Assembly: GCF_042453785.1 (NCBI RefSeq)
Contig: NC_091667.1
Location: 34,836,001 to 34,900,000, forward strand
From: Malus domestica
Lineage: Eukaryota; Streptophyta; Magnoliopsida; Rosales; Rosaceae
DNA: 64,000 bases
Direction: 5' to 3'
Part shown: piece by piece, positions 60,461 through 64,000 of the stretch
Layout of the letters: every line of letters begins with the position of its first letter
How positions within the stretch are numbered: position 1 is the stretch's first letter
Notes under the pieces: generated by a model
Database searches by the model: none
The model's input: only the letters and a program-made list of their open reading frames with translations
Told to the model about the DNA's origin: nothing
Translations under genes and position numbers: made by a program

Positions 60461-61825
60461 ATGTCCGCCATCACCTTCTCCTCCATTTCTGTCTCCAAAT
60501 TCATCACCTTCTCCTCCATTTCTTCCTCAAGTTTCCCAAAGTATCCAACTCCGTACCCTTCACTTTCACCCAAATTCCCACCGTATCCCCTCACTCACTC
60601 TTCCAGAAAGCTCTCGGTCCCGGTGTTTTCCAAGCCCTCCGAGGCGGAGGAAGAAGAGGAGCAGTCGTCGGCGCCGGAGGACGAGTGGCTGAAGAAGCTG
60701 CCGGACAAGAAGAAGCCGCTGTACGCCCACAGCCTCCCCTGCATCGAGGCCTGGCTGAGGAACTTGGGGTTTTACCAGAGCGAAGAGGACCGGGCGGTTT
60801 GGCTGGTGGAGAAGCCCGAGTGGCACGCGCAGCTCTCCCTCGACGTCACCGATTTGTATGTGAGGTGGGTTTTCTGTTTTCTCATCTGGGTTTCTGCTAT
60901 TTCGTGCTATATATGTATGTGTATATGTATATGTGGAATTTTTGGATGATGTATCGATTTGGTGGTTTACTTAAGGGTTTAGTGTTACTTTTATAGGAAA
61001 AAGATTGTGAATTCAATGAGATTGTAAGTTAAGTTTTAGAATTTGCAGTATGTTTTTTGCTAATTAATCCGCCATTAATTAGAACAAAAGAGTAATTGAA
61101 GTAGAGGCATTGCACCTGAACTCCGATGAAAGCAGAGTTTTGTTAGGGCCTCTTTGAGGCTTTCATGTCTTTGGTCCACTCGTAGCTTCCAGTTTCTGTA
61201 AGTGAGTGATTTACTTTGGTAACTTGACCCTGTTGGCTGCTCGAATTGGAGGTCATGATCGTGGGTGCGACTGGCAGTCGCGGAACTAGTGTCTATTCAC
61301 AGAAAAATGAGAAAAGAGTCAATGTGTGGTAGAAAAGGAACGATATAAGAGTTTGCTTCTTTAGGATTGGCCCTCTTCGTTATGCAGATACGTCCCCTTA
61401 TCACATTCAAAATTTCATGAATGAGATTGGCCGCTTGATGACATGAGCTAGTTATAGACGATGGGAAATGTTTGCGGTGGATGAAAGTGGGAAGCTTAAG
61501 GTTGTGGGAAAAGAAGATGGAGGTGAAAACGAGGTAGATGAACGGCTGAATACTTGATAGTGTTCATTTTACCCTGCATCACCTTTAGCCTTTCCTAATC
61601 ACATGACTGTCTCCGTTTTTTCTTGATGATGCTCTAGATCATCGCTTGAAACTATTTTATTATGAACCTTTTTGTTATATCAATTGTTACCGCTGCTAAG
61701 TGTTGCACTGGTGATGTAGGTATCTAAAGACTGGACCGGGAAATATTGAAAAGGATGTGGAGAGGAGATTTAGTTATGCACTGAGCAGAGAGGACATTGA
61801 GAATGCAGTGCTTGGAGGGCCATGA
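60461..61825 (+). CDS. Small plastid protein, DUF3143-like, 2 exons, 169 aa
   Basis: Exons 60461-60864 and 61720-61825 (510 nt). The N-terminal ~55 residues are Ser/Pro-rich and lack acids until FSKPSEAEEEEEQ, as in chloroplast transit peptides. The conserved part reads PLYAHSLPCIEAWLRNLGFY, then QLSLDVTDLYVR joined across the intron to YLKTGPGNIEKDVERRFSYA and LSREDIENAVLGGP. This matches my memory of the cyanobacteria/plant DUF3143 family (for example At5g52960). The role is unknown; the family is shared with cyanobacteria. A GC-rich first exon contrasts with the AT-rich intron. Confidence 0.8.
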
Positions 61826-62159
61826 GGACAACAAAAGATTATTCCTGCAGGCATGTGGTTTGCTCTTCTGAATTTATTGACCTCTCCGAAGGCACTAAAT
61901 ACTTCATTGGTTGATGGACTTCTGTGGACAGGTTACTTTCGAGGGTTACGAAAGTATTTATCATCCTTTCCACACTAGGAATTTGAGGCAAATAATAGGC
62001 TGTGTTATTTGTAACTTGAATTGGCCGTGTCATAAGAGCCTCCGTGATCAGAATCGTAATTTTTCGGTTAGAGCTGGTACTGTAGGAGGTGCTGATTGGT
62101 GCAAATGCTTTAGACAATTTCAGATCGAATGTATACTTCTCTATGATTAATCAGAGATT
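61826..62159. other. 3' flank of the DUF3143 gene; no gene recognised
   Basis: Probably the 3' UTR and the region where the ABCC10-like pseudogene lost its own 3' end. The short ORFs show no family. Confidence 0.45.
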
Positions 62160-64000
62160 TTATTTTCCTTTGAATGTGTTATGTGGATTACATTTGTTGC
62201 CTTGGCTGGTTATGAATGTGCTAGCATTGATCTCTACTGAGTGGCCGATTATTTTTGTTGCTTCGTCGAGCACCAGTACCCGACTTCTATTCAAAAGGGC
62301 ACGTCCCAAGCAGAACAGTTGTCTTTGTCCCATGCTCCAGTTTGATCCATCCTCCACAACTGAAAAACCAGGTCATCAGTTAATACTGCTGATCAGAATT
62401 CACAGGCAAAAGCCAACACCTCAAACTGATATACGAAAACCTTACCTAACGAGTCTAAGCCGCCTTCTTTCTCCTGAACAGCCTCTCAAAGCTGACACTA
62501 CCGAAGAACCTTCAACATGTACAGATAACACTTTGCTAAGTCCAAATTTGCAACCATGCCAAAATAATCAACCGAAAAGGAATGCACCATAGAAATTATA
62601 GAACGAGCAGTACCTCCCATATTTCCTGGTTTGAGTGCTGAGATAAGGGATCCAAGTTGAATCTCACAGTCCCATTGAAAAGAGTAGGATCTTGAGGTAT
62701 TATTCCAAAACGTGATCTGAGATCATGAAGACCGATTGTTGAGATGTCAATGCCATCGACTATAATCTTCCCTCCGGCTGGTTCCACCAGACGAAACAGA
62801 GCACCTATGAGAGACTTCCCACTGCCTGTGCGACCAACTATACCAATCTTGTGTCCTTCAAAAATGCAACTGATCCCGTTCAGAACAAGTGGTGTATCAG
62901 CCCTGTATCTGATCTGTTTAACATCAAAACTATCAACAACCTTCTTAAACTTCAACCTTCATTAGTTTCGACACTACAGGAAGCAATATTTACCCGCAAA
63001 TTTCGTATCTCCACCTTCCCTGCGTCTGGCCAATTGGCTGGGGGACGGTTTCCTTCTACTATCTCAGTGACTTCGCTTGGTATATGCATATATTGATTTA
63101 GTCTTTCAACGGAAATGATGCAATTTGCAATAGTGCACTGGTTCTGAATTGAATACATTAAGGAAATGTTTAATAAAAGACCATAAGAAAGTGCCATTCC
63201 GATGAATCCTGCAGTGACACGGTAATTGGTATGAGGCTCGGGCTTTTTTCCCATTAGCTAGGAACTTACCGGAAAAGTAGAAAAGCTTACCCGAGCTAAA
63301 AGTTCCGGAAGGAAGCAAACTCATGCACAGTGCTGCTGAAGCAAGTACTGCTGCACTGATTATTTCTAACCGTTGGATAAACCATTCGTTCGCTGCAAAA
63401 CTATGGAAAAAAGGACTTGCATTTGTGTCAATGAGGTCAAAATTCTTCGCCAAGAACCGCTCTTCTTCATTGAAAGCTCTTATTGTAATCGCTCCAGAGA
63501 CAGACTCGGCTAGGTGGTTTGCTACAAAGGACTTAGTTGTACCATTGATCTCTTAAATTTCAGGTGGACGGGCCATGGGCCCACTCCAACAACACCGATA
63601 CTGTCCCCACTTGGCCACCTGCTCAATCCGTCAAGTGTGGGGTTTTAATACAAAAAGCCTCGGTGTTAGTTAGAGTGGGGTAATTCTATATAAATGACTT
63701 GTTCTCAAGCCTTCTGGCCGATGTGGGACAAAGGGTTTTAATACAAAAGTAGGAAAAGTAGTATTTCTGAAAGAAAATTTCTACGCTCTCAGTTTCTGTT
63801 TCAGGTTGTTCGTATATTCGTAATAGAAAGAAGTATCAGTAGTTGAAGGTATGTAGTTTCTGCATCGTTACCTGTAGGCGAAATGCCAGATAGACCATCG
63901 GTATGCAGACGAACAGAACTTGCCAGGTAACAGCAGCCAGTACTACAAGATTAGAAGAAGCATTTATGGCAGCTCCTCACGCAAAGACTAGGCAGAAGGG
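62160..64000 (-). pseudogene. ABCC10-like (MRP-type) ABC transporter, 3' part, decayed, open at window end
   Basis: Would be a multidrug-resistance-type transporter of the plant ABCC group. From the window end inward: membrane domain 2 ([20 protein letters not shown]), the loop and helix [54 protein letters not shown], then NBD2 with Walker A (GRTGSGKS, one residue of the GKTT/GKST pair lost), [12 protein letters not shown], signature [15 protein letters not shown] and Walker B VLVLDEAT. The exon at about 62446-62497 (CQL ... EAVQEKEGGLDSL) has CGA changed to TGA at 62486-62488. Sequence after DEAT is lost, as are the switch histidine and C-terminus. Repeat-like DNA at about 63553-63730 interrupts it. 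Confidence 0.85.
63553..63760. repeat. Repeat-like insertion within the ABCC10-like pseudogene
   Basis: A segment containing ggccatgggcccactccaac, gtgtggggttttaatac (twice with variation) and cctcggtgttagttagagtg separates two homologous transporter parts. The wording feels like a dispersed Rosaceae repeat, but I found no termini or target duplication. It may partly be intron. Confidence 0.4.

Noticed and set aside
60566-60996. Alternative frames over the DUF3143 first exon
   Set aside because: High GC makes several frames open; only the frame from 60461 joins in phase to the second exon with conserved residues.
62205-62235. Plus-strand gctagcattgat, which would encode the ASID missing after DEAT, suggesting a small inversion
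   Set aside because: Only four codons match and the surrounding sequence does not align inverted; chance is the simpler explanation.

Overview
The window is nuclear DNA from a flowering plant, most likely a Rosaceae species of the apple/pear group. The reasons are spliced genes with plant orthologues (plastid pyruvate kinase, PPR-DYW protein, class III chitinases, LRR receptor-like protein), AT-rich intergenic DNA, and dense nested transposable elements of types I associate with Malus/Pyrus. The genus is inferred from general resemblance; no search was run.

Layout. 1-1.0 kb: a non-autonomous hAT-like element. 2.1-7.0 kb (+): a 15-exon WDR91-like gene with a tRNA-derived SINE in an intron. 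7.3-10.2 kb (-): a single-exon LRR receptor-like protein, convergent with it. 11.0-15.0 kb: a non-autonomous hAT-like element interrupted by an apparently whole hAT transposon with a 761-aa transposase and a perfect 8-bp target duplication. 15.4-19.0 kb (+): plastid pyruvate kinase, 12 exons. 20.3-41.0 kb: a tandem array of three class III (GH18) chitinase copies on the minus strand. The first is intact, the second is a chimeric pseudogene, and the third has a one-base frameshift. The two spacers of this array are homologous, but each has been inflated by different insertions. Spacer 1 (about 21.9-28.4 kb) holds a CACTA-like element, which contains an LTR retroelement, which contains a MITE. 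Spacer 2 (30.37-38.96 kb) holds RTE-type LINE sequence with a 19-bp target duplication, which encloses an LTR-derived block, which encloses another hAT-like MITE with a tRNA-like stretch inside.

41.8-52.5 kb is weakly coding: candidate 5' exons of an unidentified gene, a second (inverted) copy of the LTR-derived block carrying the same coiled-coil ORF, two tandem repeats, and decayed pieces of a TPX2/WVD2-like gene and of a plastid-type RNA uracil methyltransferase gene. 53.4-55.5 kb (-): a PPR-DYW RNA-editing protein with a hAT MITE just past its stop codon. 56.2-59.8 kb (-): a three-exon, roughly 1,011-aa protein resembling the plant Treslin-like group. 60.5-61.8 kb (+): a small two-exon plastid protein (DUF3143-like), divergent from it. 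62.2-64.0 kb (-): the 3' part of an ABCC10-like transporter pseudogene that runs off the window.

How it fits together: there is no operon logic here. The host genes are independent. Pyruvate kinase, the Treslin-like gene and the DUF3143 gene recall a block near At5g52920-At5g52960 in Arabidopsis (from memory), which would make them an ancestral framework into which the chitinase array and mobile elements expanded. I found no clearly new molecular system. The most unusual items are the hybrid chitinase pseudogene with mirrored insertion histories, the LINE/LTR composite with a duplicated LINE 3' end, and a coiled-coil ORF with no recognised family that stays open in two diverged repeat copies.
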